Positions 1-9,065 of a stretch of DNA of 64,000 nucleotides are shown here, piece by piece. Below the pieces are notes generated by a model. That model worked only from the letters and a program-made list of their open reading frames with translations, had not been told where the DNA came from and did not search any database. The position numbers and the translations under genes were made by a program. The DNA is from G963662905 sp963662905 (lineage in GTDB: Bacteria; Bacteroidota; Bacteroidia; Bacteroidales; WRLA01), in assembly GCA_963662905.2 (NCBI GenBank), contig CAXXFD010000002.1, positions 744,001 through 808,000 of the forward strand, in the 5' to 3' direction. The number at the start of each line of letters is the position of its first letter. The first letter of the stretch is position 1.

Positions 1-588
1 GTTTGGCTGGCCCAAGGCACAATTTATCCCGATGTAATCGAATCCGTTTCGGTAAAAGGCCCATCGGCGACCATAAAATCCCACCACAATGTAGGCGGCC
101 TGCCGGATTTCATGAAACTTAAAATTGTTGAGCCATTAAACAGCCTCTTTAAAGACGAAGTGCGGCGGGTTGGACGTTCTTTAGGCATGAAAGCCGAATT
201 ACTCGAGCGCCATCCTTTCCCGGGACCCGGATTAGGCATCCGCATTTTGGGCGATATTACTGCCGAAAAAGTACGGATCCTGCAGGAAGTTGATCATATT
301 TTCATCAGCGGCTTGAAAAATAATGACCTCTATAACAAGGTTTGGCAAGCGGCAGCAATTTTACTCCCTGTGCAAAGCGTAGGCGTTATGGGCGATGAAC
401 GGACATACGAAAATGTAGTTGCTTTGCGCGCTGTGGGCTCCACAGACGGAATGACAGCCGACTGGTCGCAGTTGCCATACGAATTTCTGGCCAAGGTAAG
501 CAGCGACATTATCAATCGGGTAAAAGGCGTAAACAGAGTTGTTTATGATATCAGTTCCAAACCGCCGGCAACAATTGAATGGGAATAA
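1..588 (+). CDS. guaA: GMP synthase (glutamine-hydrolysing), C-terminal part
   Basis: Partial gene: frame 1 is open from the first base of the window and encodes the last 195 residues of GMP synthase, which aminates XMP to GMP in the cytoplasm. Visible are the end of the ATP-pyrophosphatase domain (LAQGTIYPDVIES, then KSHHNVGGLP) and the full C-terminal dimerisation domain (FPGPGLGIR near residue 75, DGMTADW near 151, final KPPATIEWE). These strings are hallmarks of GuaA. The amidotransferase domain and the start lie upstream of the window. The next gene starts 20 nt downstream on the same strand, so co-transcription is possible, but no functional link is evident. Confidence 0.97.
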   Translation, partial: VWLAQGTIYPDVIESVSVKGPSATIKSHHNVGGLPDFMKLKIVEPLNSLFKDEVRRVGRSLGMKAELLERHPFPGPGLGIRILGDITAEKVRILQEVDHIFISGLKNNDLYNKVWQAAAILLPVQSVGVMGDERTYENVVALRAVGSTDGMTADWSQLPYEFLAKVSSDIINRVKGVNRVVYDISSKPPATIEWE

Positions 589-608
589 TTTAAGATCTTA
601 AAACGATT

Positions 609-2975
609 ATGAGCAAAACGCTTTTTTTAATCATTGCTTTTAGCCTGCTTTGCCTGTTCAGTCAGGCACAGGAAGTTGTAACAGAAACTCAGAACCTTAA
701 AACCGGAGACCTTGAAATGGTTGACGGTATTGAATACATGGTGCATATTGTGGAACCCAAACAAACCATGTATGCCATTTCAAAAAAATATGAAATTAGC
801 CTCGAAGAGTTATACCGTATCAATCCGGGAGCCGATCAAGGCATCAGCATCGGGCAGGCAGTTTACATCCCTCTGGGCGCTAAAAATCCTGTTTCAAACA
901 AGAAAGATGACGGATCCTATATTTTCCATATGGTTCGCCCGGGAGAAACATTGTACAGCATCTCCCGCATCTACAGCCAAAGCATTGACGCCATAAAAAA
1001 AGCCAATCCCGACTTAGAAACAAATGACCTGCCAATTAATTACAAGCTGCGTATTCCCTGGAGCCTTGAAAAAAATGAAAATAAAAAGGTGAGCGGCGGA
1101 ATAATTGCCAGTGAAGTTAAAGAAGAAAAACCCACTGTTTCCCAATCCAATAAAAGCTCAAAAAAAGCAGAAAGCGGGCAATCAAAAGATTCTGTTTTTG
1201 TTTACACAGCCAAAGCACGCGAAACGCTGTACGGAATTTCTAAAAAATTCAATACCAGCATCGAAACACTTATTGCGCTCAATCCCGAACTGATCAATGG
1301 GCTCAAATTTGGCCAAAATATATATATTCCTAAACCCGGCTTTGAACCGGTATCCACGGAGCAGGAACAGGAACAGGTTTATCCGTACCGCGACTCTTTA
1401 TACGTTTACCATAAGGTAAAACAAGGCGAAAATTTATATAGCCTGGCGCGTTTTTATGCTGTAGCCATTGATGAACTCAAAAGCATCAACCCGACCCTTA
1501 CGAACGATATTTTTGTTAACCAGATTATCCGTTTCCCTCTTACCACGGTAGTTCCCGACTATATCAGCCATACGGCAGAAAAGAAAGAAAAAGTTAAAAA
1601 TATTGCCAAGAGGTATGATGTTTCCGTTGAGCGTTTGGAGCGCATGAACCCACGTATTGGCAGAAAGATCAAAACCGGCGAAAGCATCCGTATTCCACTG
1701 GAAGAACGCCATGTGGATTATAGTGAAATTTTCAGTGTAGTTGAAGAAGCTGAAGAAAAAATTCAGGAAGAGGAAACCGATTTTGATGGAAGATCAATAT
1801 GTGCTCCTGCTGTTCTAAACGGACAAAAGATAAATATTGCCCTGATGTTGCCCTTCTATCTGGATCAATATGATGAAAACACTTTCCACAACATCAATGA
1901 ATTCAGCAAAATTTCAGATTTCCGCAATTTCAGGTATTTGCCCTTTTACGAAGGCGCGATGATTGCCCTGGACAGCCTTACAAAATTGGGCATCGACATT
2001 GATTTGCACGTTTATAATGTATCGCATGACCTTGAAGAAACCAAGGCACAATTAAAGGAAAGTGCCATGGCCGATATTGATCTGATTATCGGTATTTTAT
2101 TTGCCAAGAACTTCAGGCTGGTCAGTGATTTTGCACGTAGTCACGGCATTCCTTTGGTGAATGCCATTTCGGGACGTCCGGAAATCATCAACGGCAATCC
2201 CTGGGTTTTCAAAGTTGAACCATCGGTGGAAAGCACTGTAGATATGGCTATTGACCTTTTGCCGCCATATAACGACTCCGCATATAAGGTTTTTATAGTC
2301 CGTGGCAACAAATATCAGCACAGCGGACTGACACTGAAGCTAAAAAACAAAATCAACGCATGGAGCAAGGATGATTTCGGTTACAAAAAAAATTACCATG
2401 AGCTGATTTATATGGACGACAGCATCACAGGTTTTATTCAGCAAGCCAACACTTCGAAAAAGAACCTTGTATTTACATTGAGCGACGATAAAATATTCAT
2501 CCTGGAGATCCTTCGTCAGCTCAACGAACTCAAAGACACTTTTGATATCCAGCTTACCGGTTTTCCTCATTGGGAAGATGTGGACAATATCCAAACGGAA
2601 TACCTGCAAAACCTGAAAGTGCAGATTCCAAGCTCTGCTTTGGTTGATTATCAATCGGATGCCATGAGGCGCTTTATGATCAAATACCGTGGCCGCTACA
2701 ATACAGAACCCGATATGCTGGCCATTAAAGGTTATGATTATATGATGTATTTTGCTTATGCAAGCGCAGCTTACGGACGCGATTTCCGCTCGTGCATCAA
2801 TCGCATACCGGTAAAACTACTGCACACAAAACTGGATTTCAGGCATGATCACGGGAACGGATATGAAAACACCTATTGGAATGCTTATAAAATCAAAAAC
2901 TACGAAATAATTGATTTAAGGAAATACGAAAATCCTGATTATAGATTTACAATTGATAATAACACTACAAACTAA
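609..2975 (+). CDS. Exported LysM-repeat protein with periplasmic-binding-type domain
   Basis: 788 aa. An N-terminal signal peptide (MSKTLFLIIAFSLLCLFSQAQ) is followed by about five LysM modules, near residues 46-88, 107-150, 200-243, 267-310 and 320-365. Each has the form xYxIsxxyxxsxexLxxxNP and ends in a hydrophobic IP. After an acidic linker (about 375-395) the remaining ~390 residues start with INIALMLPFYLDQ and look like a type-1 periplasmic binding fold (GAMIALDSL, then DLIIGILFAKN). LysM binds peptidoglycan, so the protein is probably periplasmic and wall-associated. The ligand of the C-terminal domain is unknown. The fusion is common in Bacteroidota; I know of no assigned function. 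gcvT follows after 28 nt. Confidence 0.85.
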   Translation: MSKTLFLIIAFSLLCLFSQAQEVVTETQNLKTGDLEMVDGIEYMVHIVEPKQTMYAISKKYEISLEELYRINPGADQGISIGQAVYIPLGAKNPVSNKKDDGSYIFHMVRPGETLYSISRIYSQSIDAIKKANPDLETNDLPINYKLRIPWSLEKNENKKVSGGIIASEVKEEKPTVSQSNKSSKKAESGQSKDSVFVYTAKARETLYGISKKFNTSIETLIALNPELINGLKFGQNIYIPKPGFEPVSTEQEQEQVYPYRDSLYVYHKVKQGENLYSLARFYAVAIDELKSINPTLTNDIFVNQIIRFPLTTVVPDYISHTAEKKEKVKNIAKRYDVSVERLERMNPRIGRKIKTGESIRIPLEERHVDYSEIFSVVEEAEEKIQEEETDFDGRSICAPAVLNGQKINIALMLPFYLDQYDENTFHNINEFSKISDFRNFRYLPFYEGAMIALDSLTKLGIDIDLHVYNVSHDLEETKAQLKESAMADIDLIIGILFAKNFRLVSDFARSHGIPLVNAISGRPEIINGNPWVFKVEPSVESTVDMAIDLLPPYNDSAYKVFIVRGNKYQHSGLTLKLKNKINAWSKDDFGYKKNYHELIYMDDSITGFIQQANTSKKNLVFTLSDDKIFILEILRQLNELKDTFDIQLTGFPHWEDVDNIQTEYLQNLKVQIPSSALVDYQSDAMRRFMIKYRGRYNTEPDMLAIKGYDYMMYFAYASAAYGRDFRSCINRIPVKLLHTKLDFRHDHGNGYENTYWNAYKIKNYEIIDLRKYENPDYRFTIDNNTTN

Positions 2976-3003
2976 TTATTGTACCATTTAAAGGATTTAT
3001 AAA

Positions 3004-4107
3004 ATGAAAGATACAGCTTTTACCCGCTACCACATCGAAATGGGCGCAAAAATGGTGCCTTTTGCCGGATACAACATGCCGGTCCAGTACGAAGGACTGG
3101 TGGCTGAACATAATAATGTTCGCGAAAAACTTGGCATTTTCGACGTTTCCCATATGGGTGAAGTTTGGGTAAAAGGCCCAAAAGCCTACGAATTTACACA
3201 GTACATCACATCAAACGATGTTGCCCAGCTGCACGACGGTAAAGTTCAGTACAGCTGCATGCCCAACGGCAAAGGTGGTATTGTTGATGATTTATTGGTT
3301 TACCGCATCGATGCAGAAACATACCTTTTGGTTATCAATGCAGCCAATATTGAAAAAGACTGGAACTGGATGGTGAAACAAGCCGAGATCAAAGGTCTTG
3401 AAATTGGCAAAGAGATTTACAATGCATCGGATGAAATTGCACAACTGGCAGTTCAGGGCCCCCTTGCACTCAAAGCCATGCAAAAACTGACCGATACACC
3501 CGTTGAGGACATGGAATTTTACACGTTCAAAAAACTTACGTTTGCCGGTGTAAAAGACATCATTTTCAGTACAACAGGCTATACCGGTGCCGGTGGTTGT
3601 GAGATTTATATGGCAAATGAGGATGCCGATATCATCTGGAAAGCCGTAATGGAAGCCGGTGAAGAGTTTGGCATCAAACCTGCCGGACTTGGCGCCCGCG
3701 ATACGCTCCGCCTTGAAATGGGCTATTGCCTGTACGGTAACGACATCAACGACGAAACATCCCCAATTGAAGCCGGATTGGGCTGGATCACAAAATTTTC
3801 TGATGACAACCAATTCATCGACCGCGAGCTTTTGCTCCAACAAAAAGAAGAAGGCGTAAGCCGCAGGCTGAAAGCTTTTGAAATGATTGAGCGTGGCATC
3901 CCTCGCCAGCATTATGAAATCTGCGATGCAGAAGGCAATGTAATCGGTGAAGTAACTTCAGGAACACAGTCGCCCAGCACAGGAAAAGCCATTGGTTTAG
4001 GCTATTTAAACAAAGGCTACTGGCAACTGGATACCGAAATTTTTATCCACGTACGCAATAAGCTAATTAAGGCGAAAATTGTTCGCCTCCCTTTTTATAA
4101 AGGTTAG
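3004..4107 (+). CDS. gcvT: Aminomethyltransferase, glycine cleavage system T protein
   Basis: 367 aa, full length for GcvT. It transfers the aminomethyl group of lipoyl-H protein to tetrahydrofolate, releasing ammonia and giving methylene-THF. The family sequence runs throughout: FAGYNMPVQY near residue 20, FDVSHMGEV near 45, QYSCMPNGKGGIVDD near 83 with the catalytic-site Asp, TGYTGAGGCEIY near 193, and GLGARDTLRLEMGYCLYG near 228, ending in a C-terminal barrel. The start is the ATG 28 nt after the LysM gene. No glycine riboswitch can fit in that short gap. An intrinsic terminator follows at 4126-4157. The other glycine-cleavage genes are not in the window. Confidence 0.96.
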   Translation: MKDTAFTRYHIEMGAKMVPFAGYNMPVQYEGLVAEHNNVREKLGIFDVSHMGEVWVKGPKAYEFTQYITSNDVAQLHDGKVQYSCMPNGKGGIVDDLLVYRIDAETYLLVINAANIEKDWNWMVKQAEIKGLEIGKEIYNASDEIAQLAVQGPLALKAMQKLTDTPVEDMEFYTFKKLTFAGVKDIIFSTTGYTGAGGCEIYMANEDADIIWKAVMEAGEEFGIKPAGLGARDTLRLEMGYCLYGNDINDETSPIEAGLGWITKFSDDNQFIDRELLLQQKEEGVSRRLKAFEMIERGIPRQHYEICDAEGNVIGEVTSGTQSPSTGKAIGLGYLNKGYWQLDTEIFIHVRNKLIKAKIVRLPFYKG

Positions 4108-4125
4108 CATAATATACTGATAATC

Positions 4126-4157
4126 AAAGGGCTGCTCATCTCGATCAGCCCTTTTTT
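4126..4157 (+). terminator. Rho-independent terminator after gcvT
   Basis: The arms AAAGGGCTG (4126-4134) and CAGCCCTTT (4147-4155) pair around a 12-nt loop and run directly into six T residues (4152-4157). It ends the guaA-LysM-gcvT direction and lies 12 nt before the ATG of the HAD phosphatase gene. Confidence 0.85.
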
Positions 4158-4168
4158 AAAACAAAAAA

Positions 4169-4831
4169 ATGCAATACTACAAACTTGCCATTTTTGATAT
4201 GGACGGCCTGCTGATTAATTCAGAGCCCCTTTGGGAAGAAGCCGAGATGAGTGTTTTCGCCCGCATCGGCATTGAAGTTACTTTGGAGATGTGCCAGCAG
4301 TTCAAAGGATTTCGCGTAGATGAATCCATTGCCGAAATATACCGTCAAAAACCCTGGAACCTGGAAAAGAAAAGCTTTGAGCAATTGGAAGAAGAAGTAC
4401 TGAATGAGGTAGAAGAACTTATAGCCCAAAAAGCAGAGCCCATGCCGGGAGCCATTGAAGCGGTAAAACTTTGCAGGTCATTGGGCATAAAAACAGCCAT
4501 TGCCTCCAGCTCCCTGATGCGGATTATCAATGGCGCAATCGACCGGCTGGATTTACGACAGTATTTTGATTTTGTGCATTCGGGCGAATATGAAAAATTC
4601 GGAAAACCTCATCCCGGAATATTCATGTATGTTGCCGGGAAAATGGAAGCCAAAGCTTCGGAATGCATTGTTTTTGAGGACAGCCTGAATGGAATTATTG
4701 CTGCAAAAGCGGCACGCATGCAGGTAGTTGGCGTACCGGAACCCAAAAATCTCGATAATCCAAAATTTCAAATCGCGGATTGGGTACTACCAAGCCTTCT
4801 GGATTTTAACGCAAAAATGCTAAAAAAATAA
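4169..4831 (+). CDS. HAD-family sugar-phosphate phosphatase (HxpB/YniC-like)
   Basis: 220 aa, cytoplasmic. HAD motif I is FDMDGLLINSEP (nucleophile Asp near residue 9, acid/base Asp near 11), motif II is ASSSL near 110, motif III is the Lys of FGKPHPGIF near 145, and motif IV is VFEDSLNGI near 170. The alpha-helical cap between motifs I and II makes it subfamily I. Length and the LLINSEPLW start resemble hexitol/2-deoxyglucose-6-phosphate phosphatases such as E. coli YniC (HxpB). Beta-phosphoglucomutase-like proteins are a close alternative, so the substrate is open. It sits just after the gcvT terminator and converges with the minus-strand lipoprotein gene. Confidence 0.85.
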   Translation: MQYYKLAIFDMDGLLINSEPLWEEAEMSVFARIGIEVTLEMCQQFKGFRVDESIAEIYRQKPWNLEKKSFEQLEEEVLNEVEELIAQKAEPMPGAIEAVKLCRSLGIKTAIASSSLMRIINGAIDRLDLRQYFDFVHSGEYEKFGKPHPGIFMYVAGKMEAKASECIVFEDSLNGIIAAKAARMQVVGVPEPKNLDNPKFQIADWVLPSLLDFNAKMLKK

Positions 4832-4859
4832 GGCAGAAACTGATCCTTGCAAACACTTT

Positions 4860-5252
4860 CTATTCTGCTTCGATACGACCAATAGTACCACTGATAATTT
4901 GCAATTCATAGCTATCGAGTACGCTGGAGTTTTCATCTTTCAGTTTGCAAAATAATTTCAATGGCGAATCGCCCGGAGCAACAGTTTTAAAAGTAAATTC
5001 ATACACAGACTCGCCTTTGGCCTTATCTATTGTAATTTTTGGCTCGCCAATGGCTTTTACAACCGAGCTGTTGATATCCGCAATCTGCCACAGAGCACCT
5101 TCGGGTGCAGGCAATTCCAGCAAAAACTCAGTATCTACCGGATATTCGATCATTTGTCCGTTATTGTCCATTGTTAAGGGGCCGGAACATGATGTAAGGA
5201 AAATCATTAAAATAGAAAATAGAAATAGCGATCTTGCTCTCAGGTAGTTCAT
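4860..5252 (-). CDS. Small lipoprotein of unknown function
   Basis: 130 aa from the ATG at 5252. The reading frame is open further upstream to 5399, but that part has no signal peptide and overlaps the metallophosphoesterase gene. From 5252 the protein has a clear lipoprotein signal (hydrophobic LFLFSILMIFLTSC, lipobox LTSC then S). The mature part is short, acidic and beta-rich, with no domain I recognise. A -7 like element (TAAATTTG on the minus strand, 5276-5283) lies 23 nt upstream of this ATG and supports the choice. It is probably a periplasmic or outer-membrane-anchored small protein. Confidence 0.6.
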   Translation of the reverse strand: MNYLRARSLFLFSILMIFLTSCSGPLTMDNNGQMIEYPVDTEFLLELPAPEGALWQIADINSSVVKAIGEPKITIDKAKGESVYEFTFKTVAPGDSPLKLFCKLKDENSSVLDSYELQIISGTIGRIEAE

Positions 5253-5275
5253 AAGGCATTTGGTTTTAGACAATG

Positions 5276-5283
5276 CAAATTTA
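5276..5283 (-). promoter_or_regulatory. -7 promoter element for the small lipoprotein gene
   Basis: The minus strand reads TAAATTTG, a full match to the Bacteroidota TAnnTTTG box, 23 nt upstream of the ATG at 5252. No TTG is found at the usual -33 spacing, so this is a partial promoter call. It helps decide the lipoprotein start. Confidence 0.4.
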
Positions 5284-5337
5284 GAAAAAAGCCGATGATT
5301 TGAAAGCTGTTTTTTGAAATCCGCCAAAGTGTACAAG

Positions 5338-6240
5338 CTAATTGTTTGGCGACCAGTTAATATCGACATATTCCCAAGAGCAGTCATTGCCACAAACATC
5401 CACTTTCAGGAAACCTTCTTCGGTGCCCATATGCGGGCCCTGCCACCAATGCGCGCTCACGGCTCCGGCAGTGATAAAATGCGTGCCCATGACAAAAATA
5501 TCCTCATAATAATGCAGATGGCCTTGCAAAACCAATTTCAAATTATGTCCTTCAAACATTTTTAAAACCTCAATAGCATTAGTTACCACCACGCCATCAG
5601 GATTGGCTTTAAGGGCATCTTCAAAATATAATTCTGTCCAAACAGTCAGAAAAGGAATATGTGTGCTGACCACAATCGGAGCATCTTCGGGAATTTGCTG
5701 CAAAGTTTTTTTGAGCCAGATCATTTGCGCCGAATCAATGCCGCCATAGTAACGAAAACCTTCTGTTTCGATGGAATTCAGTGAAATAAAATGCCATCCT
5801 TTATGCTCAAAATGATAGTAGGGCTTACCAATTTTCTCTTCGTACATCCCCAGACCATAATACGATTCTTCTCTTGTTTTTCCAGTGGTATCATATACTC
5901 CATAAAGCTCATGATTTCCAATAGTATTATGCACAGGAACTGCAATTTGGCTGCTCATTTCATCATAGATGCCATAAAGTTTTTCGGCATGGGCTTTGGT
6001 TTTGTTTAAAGCATCCATGACCTGATCACCACCGGTGAGCACGAAATCCAGCTCCATTGTGTTGATCGTATCAATGGTCTTGGCAAATCCGGCATGGGAT
6101 ACTTTTGAGGTATCGATATGTATATCCGTCATAAAGACAAAGGAAAATGCATCATCACATTTCGGCATCTTTGTGTGCTGGCCGCAATTACAGGCTGCAA
6201 AAAACAGGGCTGCGATAAAAAACAGTATTATTTTTTTCAT
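5338..6240 (-). CDS. Calcineurin-like metallophosphoesterase lipoprotein
   Basis: 300 aa from the ATG at 6240; an in-frame TTG two codons upstream is less likely. The lipoprotein signal is IILFFIAALFFAAC, with the anchor Cys in FAAC. The binuclear-metal motifs of calcineurin-type phosphoesterases are complete and in order: FMTDIHID (DxH), TGGDQVMD (GD), TIGNHELYG (GNHE), VVSTHIPF (H) and LVLQGHLHYYE (GHxH). It should hydrolyse a phosphoester in the periplasm or at the outer membrane. The substrate (nucleotide, phosphodiester or phosphoprotein) cannot be told from sequence. It is followed downstream by the small lipoprotein gene. Confidence 0.85.
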   Translation of the reverse strand: MKKIILFFIAALFFAACNCGQHTKMPKCDDAFSFVFMTDIHIDTSKVSHAGFAKTIDTINTMELDFVLTGGDQVMDALNKTKAHAEKLYGIYDEMSSQIAVPVHNTIGNHELYGVYDTTGKTREESYYGLGMYEEKIGKPYYHFEHKGWHFISLNSIETEGFRYYGGIDSAQMIWLKKTLQQIPEDAPIVVSTHIPFLTVWTELYFEDALKANPDGVVVTNAIEVLKMFEGHNLKLVLQGHLHYYEDIFVMGTHFITAGAVSAHWWQGPHMGTEEGFLKVDVCGNDCSWEYVDINWSPNN

Positions 6241-6328
6241 TTTCAAAGCAGATTAATTTTCAGCTAAGATACGTTCAAAATGAATAAAACCAGCTTCAAA
6301 GGAAAGATTAAAAGTAAATTAAACCACC

Positions 6329-6943
6329 TCAATTTCTTATCACAGGCAAGGAAAGCCTGAAATAAACCGATAACAGCCTGATGAGGATAATTACGATAAT
6401 CGTGCTTATTTCGATCCAGATTTGCATCATCCCGATATAAGTGAAAAAAAAGAAGAGCATCCCTCCAAACAAACAGGCTGTGGCATAAATTTCTTTACGC
6501 AGGATTAGTGGGATTTCATTATTAAAGATATCGCGCATCAGCCCACCAAAAACGGCAGTCATAGTACCCATAAGCACAGCAACAAAGGGGCTTACGCCTA
6601 CTTCCAGAGCTTTTTCAATTCCAATGATGGCAAAAACACCAATTCCAATGGCATCAAAAAGATGAAGGGTTCTACGTAAATGGCTGATATATTTTCGGAA
6701 GAGAACAGAAACAAATACACCGAAGACAACAACAAGCAGATATTCGGTGTGCATCATCCAGCTTACCGGGCTGATTCCGAGTAATAAATCCCGTACTGTA
6801 CCACCACCCAAAGCAGTAAGCGAAGCAACAACAAATATCCCGAAAAGGTCGTAGGATTTATCACGACCCGACAAAGCCCCGGAAATTGCAAATGCAAGCG
6901 TTCCCAGGATATCAAGCAAATAAATGGACTGATCCAGGTTCAA
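6329..6943 (-). CDS. UPF0126 inner-membrane protein (YadS/YicG, TRIC-like channel or glycine transporter)
   Basis: 204 aa and almost wholly hydrophobic, about seven transmembrane helices. The family's duplicated three-helix units are visible: FAISGALSGRDKSYDLFG with GGGTVRDLLLG near residue 48, and DAIGIGVFAIIGIEKALE with FGGLMRDIFNNEIP near 132. The paired GGGxxRD / GGxxRD motifs are diagnostic. Relatives include E. coli YadS and YicG (reported glycine uptake) and prokaryotic TRIC cation channels, so glycine transport or cation conduction are both possible. Its ATG is 2 nt from the stop of the subtilase gene upstream, so the two are co-transcribed. Confidence 0.88.
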   Translation of the reverse strand: MNLDQSIYLLDILGTLAFAISGALSGRDKSYDLFGIFVVASLTALGGGTVRDLLLGISPVSWMMHTEYLLVVVFGVFVSVLFRKYISHLRRTLHLFDAIGIGVFAIIGIEKALEVGVSPFVAVLMGTMTAVFGGLMRDIFNNEIPLILRKEIYATACLFGGMLFFFFTYIGMMQIWIEISTIIVIILIRLLSVYFRLSLPVIRN

Positions 6944-6945
6944 AC

Positions 6946-8628
6946 CTATTTGATAATTTTAATGGTTTCTGTTGCCTGAGGACATTGCAAACGAAGCAGG
7001 TATATTCCAGAAGAAAACCCGGACAAGCCATTGATCACGATATGTCCACCGGACTCAATGCGGTAACTCCCTGAATAAACAATACTTCCTTTCACGTCCA
7101 TGATCTGAACATCAACCAAAGCATTTAATTTATTGGTAGTAAGAATAATATCATCCTGAACCGGATTTTGAGAAACCATTCGGAATGCATTGTCCTGCGG
7201 CATATCTGTTTTTGTAATCCCTGACAGGTTCAGCGCCATTTCAAAATCCGGGATTCCATAGCCATATTCATCGTCGGGGTTTTGGTAATAGGAAGAACTT
7301 TCTTCCAATAAGCCAATAAATTCATCAACAGAAAGATCCGGTGCAGCCTGACGCAGGCAAGCGACCATACCAGCAGCAATCGGAGAAGAGAAAGAAGTGC
7401 CGTAACCACCATAAACCGTATCGTTTGCCGGACTTGTTGAAGCTACGATTGCCTGGCTTCCCTGAGCGGTAATGTTTGGTTTTATCCGACCATCAGCAGT
7501 AGGCCCAACGGAGCTAAAAGGCGCATAAACACCTTCAGGGTCAACTGCTCCCACTGTAATTATGTGTTGTGCATCGGCAGGAGCGCCAATGTAGTGCCAA
7601 TTGTCATTCCCGCTATTCCCGGCACTGTTGCAAACAAGAATCCCTTTTTGACCGGCTGCTGTTGCGCCCAATGTAACAGGAGTTGTTTCTCCGTTCATGT
7701 CTTCGTATGTATGATCCATTTCCGGGTCATTAAAAGTTGTATAACCCAGGCTGGAGTTGATCACATCAGCACCGAGGCTATCGGCAAATTCTGCTCCGGC
7801 CACCCAGTTATATTCTTCGATCAGGTATTCCGTAGGGCCATCTTCCGTTCTGATCAGCCAGTAATTCGCCAAAGGCGCAGTGCCCACGATCAAACCCGGC
7901 GACCAACTGGCCATTGTGGATAAAACCGAACTGCCATGGGAATGGTTTCCGGGAGCGAAGACATTATTGCCCGGCAGCACAAAATCGCGGGTTCCCAGCA
8001 TACGGTTTTGAGCAAAAAGACTATCAAGAGCCGGCATCTGGTCGGCATTGACAAAACCCGCATCCAAAACAGCAATCATCATCCCCTGGCCGGCAAAGCC
8101 TTTTTCGTGCAGCGGAATCCCGTTAAGCATTGAAATTTGATTTTCTGCATAGCCATAGTCAAAAACATTATTTGCAGATGAAGAAGCTTTAAAATATTGG
8201 GATGCAGCAAGCGGACGAATTTCATCCTGATCAAGTTTATCCGAATTTTTTAATTCAGAGCGAATACCGGCGGGTTTTACGAGAACCGCTTTTTCAACAA
8301 AATCAAGAGCCAGGATATTGCTCAAAATTGCATCATCAGCTATTTCAAAAGTAGCGGTATTTAACCATTTTGAGGCATTCATAAAAACCGCACCTTCTGC
8401 TTCTACGGCAGCTATATAAACCGGATTTACAGGCAGGTCGGTTTCATCAATTTCAATATTGAGCCGTTCGCGCCTGTCAATGGCTCTTTGGGAGAGGAAT
8501 TCCCCGGGATTATCAACTGAGAAGGGATTATCATTTTTATCGGCAAAATAGATTGCATACTTAGCTTCCTGAGCAAAAGCCGAAAGAAAAAGTATAATCA
8601 GAAAAGAGCTTAATATTTGTTTTTTCAT
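6946..8628 (-). CDS. T9SS-exported subtilisin-like serine protease (S8)
   Basis: 560 aa. The signal peptide is MKKQILSSFLIILFLSAFAQ. A short pro-region (about 20-170) is followed by the S8 catalytic domain with all three residues: Asp in MMIAVLDAGF near 187, His in GNHSHGSSVLS near 228, Ser in GTSFSSPIAAGMVA near 417. The last ~75 residues form a type A T9SS sorting domain (NPVQDDIILT, DVKGSIVYSG, GIYLLRLQ, final KIIK). Such proteases cross the outer membrane by T9SS and are released or surface-bound, degrading protein. The UPF0126 gene follows after 2 nt. No clear promoter was found in the region 5' of the gene. Confidence 0.92.
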   Translation of the reverse strand: MKKQILSSFLIILFLSAFAQEAKYAIYFADKNDNPFSVDNPGEFLSQRAIDRRERLNIEIDETDLPVNPVYIAAVEAEGAVFMNASKWLNTATFEIADDAILSNILALDFVEKAVLVKPAGIRSELKNSDKLDQDEIRPLAASQYFKASSSANNVFDYGYAENQISMLNGIPLHEKGFAGQGMMIAVLDAGFVNADQMPALDSLFAQNRMLGTRDFVLPGNNVFAPGNHSHGSSVLSTMASWSPGLIVGTAPLANYWLIRTEDGPTEYLIEEYNWVAGAEFADSLGADVINSSLGYTTFNDPEMDHTYEDMNGETTPVTLGATAAGQKGILVCNSAGNSGNDNWHYIGAPADAQHIITVGAVDPEGVYAPFSSVGPTADGRIKPNITAQGSQAIVASTSPANDTVYGGYGTSFSSPIAAGMVACLRQAAPDLSVDEFIGLLEESSSYYQNPDDEYGYGIPDFEMALNLSGITKTDMPQDNAFRMVSQNPVQDDIILTTNKLNALVDVQIMDVKGSIVYSGSYRIESGGHIVINGLSGFSSGIYLLRLQCPQATETIKIIK

Positions 8629-8823
8629 AAAATGAAGAGTTTGCTGTTAGAACTTAAATGATGCTGACTCAAAATATTGGCACACAATTACCTAACACCG
8701 GTTTTTGTGTAAAGTTTACCCAAAAATAAAAATTAAATCAAAGCATCATGGAGAAAAAGGGCTTCAATTTTCTGCAATACAATTCTTTTCACACTAAAAC
8801 ATCTATAAATCAAGACATTAAAA

Positions 8824-8850
8824 AACAGAGATAGCGGTAATATCTCTGTT
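8824..8850 (-). terminator. Minus-strand intrinsic terminator
   Basis: The perfect 10-bp arms AACAGAGATA (8824-8833) and TATCTCTGTT (8841-8850) enclose a 7-nt loop. Read on the minus strand the stem runs straight into six T residues. The only annotated thing it can end is the short ORF at 8876-9013, whose stop lies 25 nt before it. Confidence 0.75.
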
Positions 8851-8875
8851 CTGTTCATCAGCGAACCAAATGCTA

Positions 8876-9013
8876 TTATGCAGGTTTGGCAGCATCGATC
8901 AAGCCATCCTGAACTTTTACCCAACCGATTAAAAGCAGTATGAGAAATAGAAATCCGGATAATTCACAATTTGCCCTGCTACGAAAATCCAAAATCATTC
9001 CACCTAAAACCAT
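8876..9013 (-). CDS. Possible 45-aa membrane microprotein
   Basis: ATG at 9013, stop TAA at 8876-8878. The protein begins MVLGGMILDFRSRANCELS, has one hydrophobic stretch (GFLFLILLLIGW) and ends WVKVQDGLIDAAKPA, giving one transmembrane segment and a short polar tail. Evidence that it is transcribed is positional: a promoter-like TTG-N21-TAATTTTC at 9034-9065 lies just upstream, and an intrinsic terminator at 8824-8850 lies just downstream. It is shorter than most gene-callers accept and I recognise no family. The alternative is a small non-coding RNA of about 200 nt, with the reading frame open by chance. Confidence 0.4.
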   Translation of the reverse strand: MVLGGMILDFRSRANCELSGFLFLILLLIGWVKVQDGLIDAAKPA

Positions 9014-9033
9014 GCATACATTAGGGGAAAAAA

Positions 9034-9065
9034 GAAAATTAGCTGTATCCTTTTTATAAACACAA
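9034..9065 (-). promoter_or_regulatory. Promoter-like element for the small minus-strand unit
   Basis: On the minus strand TTG (9063-9065) is followed after 21 nt by TAATTTTC (9034-9041), seven of eight positions of the Bacteroidota -7 box. Transcription would start near 9027, about 14 nt before the ATG at 9013. Confidence 0.4.

Noticed and set aside
2976..3003. Glycine riboswitch before gcvT
   Set aside because: The gap is only 28 nt and shows no fold.
5253..5399. Extended start for the small lipoprotein
   Set aside because: The added residues overlap the phosphoesterase gene and precede the lipoprotein signal; the -7 box lies within them.
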